DNA of 64,000 nt from an uncultured Chryseobacterium sp. (GTDB lineage: Bacteria; Bacteroidota; Bacteroidia; Flavobacteriales; Weeksellaceae). The translations under genes and the position numbers were made by a program. The notes below the pieces were generated by a model. The model saw only the letters and a program-made list of their open reading frames with translations. It was not told the origin of the DNA and made no database searches. The stretch covers positions 1 through 64,000 of the forward strand of contig CAJYLO010000002.1 of NCBI GenBank assembly GCA_913776245.1, read 5' to 3'. How positions within the stretch are numbered: position 1 is the stretch's first letter; each line of letters begins with the position of its first letter. This document shows positions 9,914-19,457 of this stretch, in pieces.

Positions 9914-9969
9914 CGTCGGGCTTTAGCCCGATGAAAAATTAAAGATTGTATTTGGCTTTAGCCAAAACT
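9914..9969. repeat. paired REP-like hairpins
   Basis: tcgggctttagcccga and ttggctttagccaaa in the intergenic gap. Confidence 0.6.
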
Positions 9970-9979
9970 TAAAAAAATT

Positions 9980-11383
9980 ATGATCAAAATTTACAATAAA
10001 AAAGAATCAACAACACAAAACATATATCTGTTCAGCGAAGACGATTGGGAACAGGAAAAAAGCTCGCATCCGAACGTTGAATTGTTCTTCAACGGAAAAA
10101 AGAGCGAAGTTTTTATCAAAACAGGTTCCAATGAAATCAACTTTTTTATCGGAATTGGAAAAGATACAAAAGGATTTGAAATCCAGGCGATTGCTAACAA
10201 ATTTTCGAATGATTATAAAAAAAATCTGCAGGCAGTTCCAACTTCGGCTCATTCAAAGTTAGGATTGGATTTAACGGAAGAATTTGTGAAAGGCTTGTTT
10301 TTGGGAACTTACCTCTACCCTTTCGAGAAATCTCATCCTTTTTGGCAGGAGAATTTTGAACTTCATTTTGAAAATATTTCGGAAGACGAGGCTAAAAATT
10401 TAGCCTTGAAAACCGAAGCGCTTTGCAACGGACAATTTGCCGGAATGGAATGGCTGAATAAACCTGCTAATCACAAAAAAGTGGGCCAGATTTCAGATTT
10501 CCTGAAATCAACGGCGGAAAAATATGGCTTAAAATATAAAGCTTTCAACAGAGAGCAATCGATCCAGGAAGGCTTGGGTGCTTTTGTTGCTGTGAATCAG
10601 GGAAGTTCGCAGGAAGCGGCTTTTACGATTATGGAATACAATTGCGGAAAAGAAGGTGCCAGAACTTTCGGTTTGGTTGGGAAATGCGTGTTGTTCGACA
10701 CAGGCGGAATTTCCATCAAGCCATCGGACAATATGCATTATATGAAAAGCGATATGGGCGGAGCAAGCGCAGTTATCGGTGCGTTGATTACAGCCTCTGA
10801 ACTAAAATTACCTGTCAATATCATTGCCATTCTTCCGATTACGGATAATGCTGTTTCGGAAAATGCGTATTTGCCAAGCGATGTTGTGACAGCTTATAAC
10901 GGAAAGACTATTGAAGTCCTCAATACCGATGCAGAAGGCAGAATGACTTTGGCAGACGGACTTTCGTACTTATCAAAAAACTATAAAACCGATGTTTTGA
11001 TTGATCTGGCGACATTGACAGGAAGTTCGGTTAGAATGTTTGGCTACACTTGCGGTGCATATTTTTCTAACAATGAAGAGCTTAAAAAGAAACTGGAACA
11101 ATCAGCTGACAAAACGAATCAGCGCCTTTGGAATTTGCCGCTTTGGGATATCTGGAAAGATGATTTCACTTCGGATGTTGCGGATTTCAAGAACATTTCA
11201 ATGAAACCTTTCGGAGACTGCATTATTGCAGGAAAATTCCTGGAACAGTTTATAGAAGGTCACGAAAATTGGGCGCATTTAGATATTGCCGGCGTCGCAT
11301 TTGGAAATGTCGGTTATGCCAAAGATAAAGCTGCCACAGGTTACGGCGTTCAGCTTTTATTAGATTTAATTGAAAACTACTAG
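9980..11383 (+). CDS. M17 leucyl aminopeptidase family protein
   Basis: LVGKCVLFDTGGISIKPSDNMHYMKSDMGGASAV and NTDAEGRMTLADGL. Confidence 0.93.
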   Translation: MIKIYNKKESTTQNIYLFSEDDWEQEKSSHPNVELFFNGKKSEVFIKTGSNEINFFIGIGKDTKGFEIQAIANKFSNDYKKNLQAVPTSAHSKLGLDLTEEFVKGLFLGTYLYPFEKSHPFWQENFELHFENISEDEAKNLALKTEALCNGQFAGMEWLNKPANHKKVGQISDFLKSTAEKYGLKYKAFNREQSIQEGLGAFVAVNQGSSQEAAFTIMEYNCGKEGARTFGLVGKCVLFDTGGISIKPSDNMHYMKSDMGGASAVIGALITASELKLPVNIIAILPITDNAVSENAYLPSDVVTAYNGKTIEVLNTDAEGRMTLADGLSYLSKNYKTDVLIDLATLTGSSVRMFGYTCGAYFSNNEELKKKLEQSADKTNQRLWNLPLWDIWKDDFTSDVADFKNISMKPFGDCIIAGKFLEQFIEGHENWAHLDIAGVAFGNVGYAKDKAATGYGVQLLLDLIENY

Positions 11384-11449
11384 ACAAGAATAAGAAAGTA
11401 AATCTTTGTACATTTTACTTTTTACATCATACAAAATTTGAAATTGAAT

Positions 11450-12655
11450 ATGGAAAAAACGATAGTCTGCATCTCCTGTTATTACAAAGGTTATGACTTT
11501 ATGGATGAGTGCAAAAAACTCGGCAACAAGGTTATTCTCATCACTTCAGAAAACCTGAAAGAGAAAAACTGGCCTTGGCACGCAATAGATGAGGTTTATT
11601 ATATGCCGGAAATCGAACCTTCGGTTTGGAATCTTGACCATTTAGTTCAGGGATTCGCATACCTGATGAAAAATCACCAGATCGACGCGGTAATCGCTTT
11701 GGATGATTATGATGTAGAAAAAGCAGCCATGATCCGGGAAACGTATCGTATTCCGGGAATGGGACAAACAACACATCGCTATTTCCGGGATAAGCTGGCA
11801 ATGCGACAGCAAGCTAAAGACAACGGCATTTCTGTTCCGGAATTTTCTTCCATTTTCAATGATGCCAAGCTGCATCAGTTCACGCAGGATGTTCCCGGAC
11901 CTTGGGTTCTGAAACCACGCTCTGAAGCGTCCGCAAGCGGAATTAAGAAAATCAATTCGGCGGAAGAACTCTGGCCGGCGGTGGAAAATCTTGGTGATGA
12001 ACGGTATAAATTCCTTCTGGAGTCCTTCAAGCCGGGTGATGTTTACCACGTTGACTGTCTGGTTTACAATAAAGAAATCGTGTTTTCATGTTTCTCAAAA
12101 TACCTTTCTCCGCCAATGAAAGTTTCTCACGAAGGTGGTGTATTCCGTACCAAAACGCTGGACAAAAACTCCGATGAAGCAAAAGGTCTGAACGAAATCA
12201 ATCAACAGGTTTTAGAAAAATTCGGAATTAAAAATGGCGCAACTCACAGCGAATACATCAGAGGAACTGACGGACAATATTATTTCCTTGAAACCTCTTC
12301 CAGAGTTGGCGGAGCGCATATTCCTGATATGGTGGAAGCCGCAACCGGTGTTAATATCTGGAGAGAATGGGCAAGGCTGGAAAATGCATTATTACAGGAA
12401 ACTCAATATTCCGTTGAAGAAAGTCATAAATTATATTCAGGACTGATTGTGGCATTAGCAAAAGACAAACATCCCAATATTGAGAATTTGAAAAGCGACG
12501 AGGTAGAAAAATTTCTGCCGATCGATTATCATATCGGAATTGTTTATAAATCCGACAATACCGAAAGAATTCAGCAAAAATTAGATGAAGCTGCAACCTA
12601 TGTCACAGAAGAGATTCTGAATATCATTCCTCCAAAAGACAAACCGACAAGTTAA
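11450..12655 (+). CDS. ATP-grasp domain ligase
   Basis: PWVLKPRSEASASGIKKINS, YYFLETSSRVGGAHIPDMVEAATGVN. Confidence 0.87.
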   Translation: MEKTIVCISCYYKGYDFMDECKKLGNKVILITSENLKEKNWPWHAIDEVYYMPEIEPSVWNLDHLVQGFAYLMKNHQIDAVIALDDYDVEKAAMIRETYRIPGMGQTTHRYFRDKLAMRQQAKDNGISVPEFSSIFNDAKLHQFTQDVPGPWVLKPRSEASASGIKKINSAEELWPAVENLGDERYKFLLESFKPGDVYHVDCLVYNKEIVFSCFSKYLSPPMKVSHEGGVFRTKTLDKNSDEAKGLNEINQQVLEKFGIKNGATHSEYIRGTDGQYYFLETSSRVGGAHIPDMVEAATGVNIWREWARLENALLQETQYSVEESHKLYSGLIVALAKDKHPNIENLKSDEVEKFLPIDYHIGIVYKSDNTERIQQKLDEAATYVTEEILNIIPPKDKPTS

Positions 12656-12718
12656 GGTCAATATTTCTGAGTTTAAAGTTTTATCATTCATCAATTATCA
12701 TTTATCAATCATAAAAAG

Positions 12719-13432
12719 ATGCCTCAAATCACACATACAGATTACTATTCACATATTCTCGGAATGAGTCTTCAGGTCGAAGTTACAGGACATTTTGGTT
12801 ATCCGATTATTATGTTTCCCACTTCGCAGGGTTCTTATACTCAGAATGCCGATTTTCACTTGAACGGAAGTATTTCGCATTTCACCAATAACGGAATTTT
12901 GAAATTATTCAATGTTCAGACGATTGACAAATTCAGTTTTTATGACAAAGGCATTTCGCCTTACGAAAGAATCAGGAACTACGAAATGTACGTTCAGTTT
13001 TTAGTTCAGGAATTCATCCCTTACATTCAGAAAACACATAATACGCATCGTATAGGCATTGCGGGTGCAAGTTTCGGAGGTTATCACGCCGCGAATTTTG
13101 CGTTCAGGTTTCCGGATTTGGTCTCGCATCTTTTCTGCCTGTCAGGCGCTTTTAACATCAGGAATTTTATGGATGGCTATCAGGATCAACTGATTTATTT
13201 CAATTGTCCCGACGAATTTGTGAAAAATGACGAAGCGTGGAAATACAAACATATGCACATTGTCTTAAGCACTTCAGACCGTGATATTTGCCTGGAGCCA
13301 ACTAGAAAAATGGCAGGAATCTTAACCGAAAAAGGAATCAACCATTGGTATGATGAACAAAAATGGATAGACCACGATTGGGTGCTTTGGCGAATGGTTT
13401 TCCCGACATTTATTGGAAGATTTTTTGGGTAA
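12719..13432 (+). CDS. esterase family alpha/beta hydrolase
   Basis: RIGIAGASFGGYHAANFAFRFPDLVSHLFCLSGAF. Confidence 0.85.
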   Translation: MPQITHTDYYSHILGMSLQVEVTGHFGYPIIMFPTSQGSYTQNADFHLNGSISHFTNNGILKLFNVQTIDKFSFYDKGISPYERIRNYEMYVQFLVQEFIPYIQKTHNTHRIGIAGASFGGYHAANFAFRFPDLVSHLFCLSGAFNIRNFMDGYQDQLIYFNCPDEFVKNDEAWKYKHMHIVLSTSDRDICLEPTRKMAGILTEKGINHWYDEQKWIDHDWVLWRMVFPTFIGRFFG

Positions 13433-13537
13433 TTTAAAAAAAATGTAAAATCGTAAAATCGAATAATTGTAAAGTATTAATAATGAATTATACAAAGCAA
13501 CGATTCATCAAATCAACAAATTAACAAATTATAAACT

Positions 13538-14488
13538 ATGGCAAAAAAAATTGGAATTTTATTCGGAATGGAAGATACATTTCCGTGGGCTTTTATTGAT
13601 AAAGTCAACGAACTGGGAAAAGGCGAATATATTGCAGAACCAGTTCAAATTGATAAACTGGAGCAAGGTGCAGATTATGGCTATGCTGTGATTATCGACA
13701 GGATTTCGCAGGATGTTCCTTTCTACAGAGCTTATCTTAAAAATGCGGCGGTGAATGGAACTTACGTCATCAACAATCCATTTTGGTGGAGTGCAGATGA
13801 AAAATTTTTCAACAACGCATTAATGTCAAAAATCGGAATTCCATTGCCGAAAACCGTTTTGCTGCCTTCTCACGAAAGACCAACCAACACGTCGGAAACA
13901 TCTTTCAGAAACCTGAAATTCCCTCACGACTGGGAATATATTTTCAATTATATCGGATTCCCTGCGTATATGAAACCTCACGACGGCGGCGGCTGGAGAA
14001 ATGTTTACCGTGTGGAAAACCCGGAAGATATGTGGGCAAAACACGCAGAAACGGAGCAACTGGTAATGATGGTTCAGGAAGAGATCGTTTTCGAGGATTA
14101 TTACCGTGTTTATTGTTTAGGCAGGAAATATGTTCACATTATGCCTTACGAACCGAGAAATCCTCACCATTTAAGATACGCTACAACACACAAAACAGAA
14201 GGAAAAGAACTGGAAAAATTATTGAAAACGATTACGGACTACACCATTAAAATGAATAAAGCATTGGGTTACGATTTCAACACCGTAGAATTTGCTGTTC
14301 GAGACGGTATTCCTTACGCCATTGACTTCTGTAATCCGGCGCCAGATGCAGACAGAAACTCTGTTGGCGAAGAAAATTTCCAATGGATTGTAGAACACGC
14401 CGCAAAACTGGCGATTGAAAAAGCGAAAGATTACAAACCAGGAAAAATCAATATCGACTGGGGAACATTTGTAACCAATCAGCTTTAA
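13538..14488 (+). CDS. ATP-grasp/glutathione synthase-like ligase
   Basis: GFPAYMKPHDGGGWRNVYRV, FNTVEFAVRDGIPYAIDFCNPAPDADR. Confidence 0.82.
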   Translation: MAKKIGILFGMEDTFPWAFIDKVNELGKGEYIAEPVQIDKLEQGADYGYAVIIDRISQDVPFYRAYLKNAAVNGTYVINNPFWWSADEKFFNNALMSKIGIPLPKTVLLPSHERPTNTSETSFRNLKFPHDWEYIFNYIGFPAYMKPHDGGGWRNVYRVENPEDMWAKHAETEQLVMMVQEEIVFEDYYRVYCLGRKYVHIMPYEPRNPHHLRYATTHKTEGKELEKLLKTITDYTIKMNKALGYDFNTVEFAVRDGIPYAIDFCNPAPDADRNSVGEENFQWIVEHAAKLAIEKAKDYKPGKINIDWGTFVTNQL

Positions 14489-14499
14489 TCAGATTCTAA

Positions 14500-14528
14500 A
14501 CCTTCAGGGTTTTAGAAACCTTGAAGGT
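14500..14528. repeat. palindromic intergenic element
   Basis: ACCTTCAGGGTTTtagAAACCTTGAAGGT. Confidence 0.65.
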
Positions 14529-14568
14529 CGAAATAACAAACTACTAATTTTAAACACAAAGAAAAAAT

Positions 14569-15672
14569 ATGCACAAATTCACCATTGGTGTCGAGGAAGA
14601 ATATCAGATCATAGATGCGGAAAGCCGCGATCTGGTTTCCCATGTTTCCAAAATAATAGAAGGAGGAAAGGCTGTTCTCAGCGAAAATCTAAAACATGAG
14701 ATGCACGAGTCGGTTGTTGAGATGGAAACAGGCATCTGTGAAAATATTCAGCAGGCAAGACAGGAATTGACCGACCTCAGAAGGCACCTTGTAAAAACAG
14801 CTCATGACCAAGGTTTACGGGTTTCAGGAGGTGGAACTCATCCTTTTTCTCACTGGAAGGACAATGTCATTACACGAGCCGAAAGATATGACAAAATCGT
14901 GAGTGATATGGGCGATGTGGCAAGATCCAACCTTATTTTTGGGCTACACGTTCACATCGGTATTCCTGACCGTGAAGAAGGAATCAGAATCCAGAATGTG
15001 ATGCGTTATTTTTTACCTCACGTTTATGCCTTGTCCACCAATTCTCCGTTTTGGGTTGGCAGATTAACCGGTTTCAAATCATACAGACAGGAAGTTTTTG
15101 CTAAGTTTCCAAGAACCGGACTGCCAAGTTACTTCGGAAGTGTGGCGGAGTTTGATGCCTACGTGAATCTGATGGTGAAAACAGGAACTATTGATAATGC
15201 TAAGAAAATCTGGTGGGATCTGAGAGTCCATCCATTCTATCCTACGATTGAATTCAGGATTTGCGATATGCCGCTGACTATTGATGAAACCGTTTGTCTC
15301 GCAGCGATTATGCAATCGTTGGTTGCCAAGATATATAAGATGCATCAGCAAAATACAAGCTACAGAAGCTACAGAAGACTTCTGCTTACCGAAAATAAAT
15401 GGCGTGCCTCCAAAGATGGCATTGATGCACATCTCATTGATTTTGGGAAAGAAGCGAGCGTTCCTTATAAAGATTTGTTAGAAGAATTATTGGCTTTCAT
15501 AGATGATGTTGTGGATGATTTGGGTTGCAGAAAAGAAGTTGAATTTGCAAGAGAAATTATCAAAATGGGAACCGGCGCAGACAGACAGCTAAAAGTGTTC
15601 CACGAAAGCGGCGGCGACATGAAAAAAGTAGTGGATTATATGATCTACGAAACCGAGAAGGGACTGCTTTAA
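14569..15672 (+). CDS. carboxylate-amine ligase, YbdK/GCS2 family
   Basis: FTIGVEEEYQIIDAESRDLVSH, LHVHIGIPDREEGI, EFRICDMPLTIDETV. Confidence 0.92.
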   Translation: MHKFTIGVEEEYQIIDAESRDLVSHVSKIIEGGKAVLSENLKHEMHESVVEMETGICENIQQARQELTDLRRHLVKTAHDQGLRVSGGGTHPFSHWKDNVITRAERYDKIVSDMGDVARSNLIFGLHVHIGIPDREEGIRIQNVMRYFLPHVYALSTNSPFWVGRLTGFKSYRQEVFAKFPRTGLPSYFGSVAEFDAYVNLMVKTGTIDNAKKIWWDLRVHPFYPTIEFRICDMPLTIDETVCLAAIMQSLVAKIYKMHQQNTSYRSYRRLLLTENKWRASKDGIDAHLIDFGKEASVPYKDLLEELLAFIDDVVDDLGCRKEVEFAREIIKMGTGADRQLKVFHESGGDMKKVVDYMIYETEKGLL

Positions 15673-15741
15673 TAATTGATTATTTATAGATGTTTTGATC
15701 TCTTCTTACGTTTATCAATTATAAAGATATTTTCAATTTTG

Positions 15742-15749
15742 TAAATTTG
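15742..15749 (+). promoter_or_regulatory. -7 element TAAATTTG of the TA module
   Basis: TAnnTTTG 13 bp before ATG 15763. Confidence 0.5.
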
Positions 15750-15762
15750 CAAAAAATTGGTT

Positions 15763-15993
15763 ATGAACATCGAAGCAACCAAATTAGAACTGATGAAACT
15801 TCTTTTGAATACTCAGAAAGAAAGTGTTCTCGAAAAAATAAAAGAGATTTTCCAGAAAGAGTATCCTCAGGATTGGTGGGAAGAATTAAGTAAAGAGGAA
15901 CACCAGGAAATTGAATTGGGACTAAAAGAAGCTGAAAACGGACAACTTAAATCACATCAAGATGTGATGAAATTGTTTAATGAATGGAAATAG
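15763..15993 (+). CDS. putative antitoxin of a ParE/RelE-type module
   Basis: Small protein overlapping the start of a ParE/RelE-like gene; ATG at 15763 preferred to 15757. Confidence 0.65.
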   Translation: MNIEATKLELMKLLLNTQKESVLEKIKEIFQKEYPQDWWEELSKEEHQEIELGLKEAENGQLKSHQDVMKLFNEWK

Positions 15994-16277
15994 AAATCGT
16001 CTGGACAAATCGTGCAGAAAGAGGACTTTTAAAAACTTTAAAATATCTGAAGTCTGATTGGACAAGTAAAGAGATTCTCCGCTTGGAATATAATATCAAT
16101 AAATTTATTGAGTTGATAAAACGTCAGCCAAAACTCTTTCCTAAAACAGAAAAATTCAAAAACCTTCATAAAGGAATGGTTGATGAAAACAACTACATTG
16201 TTTACAGAATAGATGCCAGGAAGAAGCAAATTATCATAATCAATTTTAGAGACGGTAAACAAAAATCAATTTATTAA
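15984..16277 (+). CDS. type II toxin-antitoxin RelE/ParE family toxin
   Basis: EIVWTNRAERGLLKTLKYLKSDW...YIVYRIDARKKQIIIINFRDGKQ. Confidence 0.78.
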   Translation: MEIEIVWTNRAERGLLKTLKYLKSDWTSKEILRLEYNINKFIELIKRQPKLFPKTEKFKNLHKGMVDENNYIVYRIDARKKQIIIINFRDGKQKSIY

Positions 16278-16281
16278 AAGT

Positions 16282-17124
16282 ATGAATATGAGTAAAAATG
16301 ATGTAAGAATTGCACTTTTGGATATGAATAACAATCATCCGAATCAAGGAATGAGAAACATAAAAGAGCTGTCGAAGGCATTTCAGGAGCAGTCGGAATA
16401 CGAGGTTTCTGTGGCTGTTTTTGATGTCCGTTATAAAAATGAAATGCCTAATGTAGAGGATTTTGACATCTTTATCTCTTCCGGTGGTCCGGGAAATCCG
16501 CATCGTGAAGGTTATGAATGGGAACAGAAATTCGCTGATTTCCTGACACAGATCTGGGACCATAACAAAACTAACGAACAGAAAAAGTATTTGTTCTTGG
16601 TTTGCCATTCTTTCCAACTGGCCGTTATCCATTTCGGAATAGCAAACGTCTGCAGGAGAAAATCCTATTCTTTTGGCGTGATGCCGATTCATAAATCTGA
16701 GGAAGGCGACAGTGAGTTTCTTTTCCAGAATCTTCCGGATCCTTTTTATGCAGTAGATTCCAGAGCATATCAATGCATCGAACCCAATCAGGAAAAATTA
16801 GACGAATTGGGTATGAAAATAGTGGCTTTGGAAAAAATCCGCCCTACGGTTCGTTTGGAAAGAGCGATGATGGCGGTGAGATTTTCCGATGAAATTTTCG
16901 GCACACAGTTTCACCCGGAAGCTGATCCTGTCGGATTTCTTAAAAATCTGGAAGATGAAAAAAATAAGGAAGCGATGATTGAAACATTCGGGATGGAAAA
17001 ATACCTGGAAACCATTGACAGAATGAATGACGAAGATAAAATTATTCTCACACAGTCGCAGATTATCCCGAAATTTCTACAAGCCGCAGCCGGGCAAATT
17101 GTTAAAACCTTAGTCTTTAATTAG
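16282..17124 (+). CDS. class I glutamine amidotransferase-like protein
   Basis: FLFLVCHSFQLAVIHFG nucleophile and FGTQFHPEADP His/Glu; ISSGGPGNPH. Confidence 0.83.
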   Translation: MNMSKNDVRIALLDMNNNHPNQGMRNIKELSKAFQEQSEYEVSVAVFDVRYKNEMPNVEDFDIFISSGGPGNPHREGYEWEQKFADFLTQIWDHNKTNEQKKYLFLVCHSFQLAVIHFGIANVCRRKSYSFGVMPIHKSEEGDSEFLFQNLPDPFYAVDSRAYQCIEPNQEKLDELGMKIVALEKIRPTVRLERAMMAVRFSDEIFGTQFHPEADPVGFLKNLEDEKNKEAMIETFGMEKYLETIDRMNDEDKIILTQSQIIPKFLQAAAGQIVKTLVFN

Positions 17125-17207
17125 AGTAAAATGTGAGAAGTTAGAAGTAAGATGTTTAATACTTCTTATTTCTTACTATCAACTTTTAACTTAGAAAAAA
17201 CACAACT

Positions 17208-18389
17208 ATGATTCCAAAATACAGAGCTCAGTTTAATGAGGAATTTTCTCCGGATAAGTATCAGAAAGCTCAGCAATTGATAACGGAAAAATGCGGTCAC
17301 GAAGCCGCGTTTCGACTTTCTGAAAGTCCGATTTTCCTTACTAATTATTTTTGGAAAAAGCTGGATGATGCCTCTCAATCTATTATTTCTCAAATCAAAG
17401 AAATGCCTGATGATGAGTTGAGAAAAGCGATTCCTGCCAACTGTAATGTCCCGAATGACACTAAAAAGCCACATTTTATGGCAATCGATTTTGGAATCTG
17501 CCAGGATGAGAACGGAAATGTGATTCCACAGTTGATAGAATTACAAGCTTTTCCGAGTTTGTTCGGATTTCAGAAGCTGTTTGAAGAAGTAATTGCTGAA
17601 GTTTATCCTTTTCTTAATGAGCTGAGAAATTCGCTTCCGAAAGATCAATATATCAAAAAGCTGAAGCAAGTTATCGTTGGAAATGAGAATCCTGAAAATG
17701 TCATTCTTTTGGAAATTTATCCTGAAAAACAAAAAACGGCGATCGATTTCGTTTTGACCGAGCAATATCTGGGTATCAAAACAGTCTGTCTGACTAAAGT
17801 TAAAAAAGATGGAAAAAAATTATTCTATGAAAATAATGGAAAATTAGTTCCAATTAATAGAATCTACAACCGTGTGATTTTTGATGAGCTGGATAAAATC
17901 GAAGGTCTGAAAACGGAATTTGACTTTCGGGAAAATGTTGATGTAGAATGGATCACACACCCGAACTGGTTTTTCAAAATCTCAAAATATATCCTTCCCA
18001 AACTGAAGCACGAATTTGTTCCGAAAAGTTATTTCTTACCAGACTTTCCTGAAACTGAACAGTTAGAAAATTTTGTTCTGAAACCACTTTTTTCATTTGC
18101 AGGAAGTGGTGTGAACCTGAATCCTACACAGGAAATCATCAATCAAATTGAAGATAAAGAAAATTATATCCTTCAAAGAAAAGTGACTTATGCACCACTT
18201 TTTGAAGACATCAATGGCGAATTTTCCAAAGCAGAAATCCGCTTACTTTTTGCGTGGAATCCGGAAGAATTTAATCCTGAACTAATGGTAAATCTTGTGA
18301 GAATGACCAAAGCTGCAATGGTGAATGTGGATTTTAATAAAAAAGATGCGATCTGGATTGGGAGTTCTATGGCATTTTTTGAGAAATAA
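17208..18389 (+). CDS. uncharacterised protein, ATP-grasp-like C-terminal half
   Basis: NFVLKPLFSFAGSGVNLNPTQEII resembles the ATP-grasp ATP-binding segment; colinear with the ligase cluster. Confidence 0.55.
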   Translation: MIPKYRAQFNEEFSPDKYQKAQQLITEKCGHEAAFRLSESPIFLTNYFWKKLDDASQSIISQIKEMPDDELRKAIPANCNVPNDTKKPHFMAIDFGICQDENGNVIPQLIELQAFPSLFGFQKLFEEVIAEVYPFLNELRNSLPKDQYIKKLKQVIVGNENPENVILLEIYPEKQKTAIDFVLTEQYLGIKTVCLTKVKKDGKKLFYENNGKLVPINRIYNRVIFDELDKIEGLKTEFDFRENVDVEWITHPNWFFKISKYILPKLKHEFVPKSYFLPDFPETEQLENFVLKPLFSFAGSGVNLNPTQEIINQIEDKENYILQRKVTYAPLFEDINGEFSKAEIRLLFAWNPEEFNPELMVNLVRMTKAAMVNVDFNKKDAIWIGSSMAFFEK

Positions 18390-18396
18390 TATTATG

Positions 18397-18426
18397 TATC
18401 TTTGATACTATCAAATGATACTATCA
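18397..18426 (+). promoter_or_regulatory. fic promoter/operator: TATCTTTG -7 overlapping two TGATACTATCA palindromes
   Basis: TATCTTTG 18397-18404; TGATACTATCA at 18403-18413 and 18416-18426. Confidence 0.65.
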
Positions 18427-18431
18427 AAAAT

Positions 18432-19385
18432 ATGAAGCCACCCTACGAGATCACGTCAGAAATATTAAAACATATTGCATCAATTTCAGAAAAAATTGGA
18501 ATCGTGAACGCCAAATTTTTGACTAGAACCGATCCTAAACTTCGAAAGCAAAATCAGATCAAAACCATTCATTCTTCTTTAAGTATAGAAGGAAACACAC
18601 TTTCTGAAGACCAAATAACGGCTATTTTAGAAAACAAACGTGTCGTAGGGCCTCAGAAAGATATCATTGAAGTTCTGAACGCTTTGACTATTTACAAAAA
18701 TCTGACTCAACTAAAATTTGACAAAGAAAAAGATTTCTTGAAAGCACATCAATCCTTGATGAAAAATCTCATAGAAAATCCTGGAAAATATAGAACGAAA
18801 AGTGTTGGAATAGTAAAAGGGTCTAAAGTTGAACATATTGCACCACCAGCGGAAAACCTTTCTTTTTTAATGAAAGACCTTTTTGCATATTTGAAGGATA
18901 GATCAGAATTAACATTAATAAAAAGTTGTGTATTTCATTACGAAATGGAATTCATCCATCCCTTTTTGGACGGAAATGGTAGAATGGGAAGACTTTGGCA
19001 GACTTTGATTTTGATGAATGAGTATCCAATTTTTGAATTCATACCTTTTGAAACTTTGATTTCAAAAAATCAGGAAGAATATTATAACGCCTTATCAGCT
19101 TCTGACAAAGAGGGAAAATCGACCAAGTTCATAGAATATATGTTGCAAATCATCGATAGATCGCTTTCGGAACTATTAGAAAACTCGACAAAAAAACTTT
19201 CTGAAAGTGATAGGATTTTTATTTTTATAGAAAATATTAATCAGGAATTTACAAGAAAAGACTATATTGATTATTTCAAAAATATTTCTTCTGCAACGGC
19301 GAGCAGGGATTTGAAATCAGCTGTTAATAATAAAATTATCACAAAAACAGGTGACAAAAAACTGACCGTTTACAATAAAAAATGA
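18432..19385 (+). CDS. Fic family protein (class II: N-terminal inhibitory motif)
   Basis: HPFLDGNGRMGR Fic motif; SLSIEGN inhibitory-type motif; ATG 18432 preferred to TTG 18402. Confidence 0.92.
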   Translation: MKPPYEITSEILKHIASISEKIGIVNAKFLTRTDPKLRKQNQIKTIHSSLSIEGNTLSEDQITAILENKRVVGPQKDIIEVLNALTIYKNLTQLKFDKEKDFLKAHQSLMKNLIENPGKYRTKSVGIVKGSKVEHIAPPAENLSFLMKDLFAYLKDRSELTLIKSCVFHYEMEFIHPFLDGNGRMGRLWQTLILMNEYPIFEFIPFETLISKNQEEYYNALSASDKEGKSTKFIEYMLQIIDRSLSELLENSTKKLSESDRIFIFIENINQEFTRKDYIDYFKNISSATASRDLKSAVNNKIITKTGDKKLTVYNKK

Positions 19386-19457
19386 GTATTTTATCATTCA
19401 TATTCAACTAAAAACTAAAATCTCTGGCGTATTTTTTGAACGAAATCGTAAAAAACT

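Noticed and set aside
16246-16773. 175 aa minus-strand ORF
   Set aside because: Antisense to the glutamine amidotransferase with retained catalytic residues; no recognisable domain.
17125-17207. Spacer with aagttagaagtaagatg.../...cttatttcttactatc as a regulatory hairpin
   Set aside because: Low-complexity pattern like other gene spacers here (2104, 24838, 56425); no specific function supportable.
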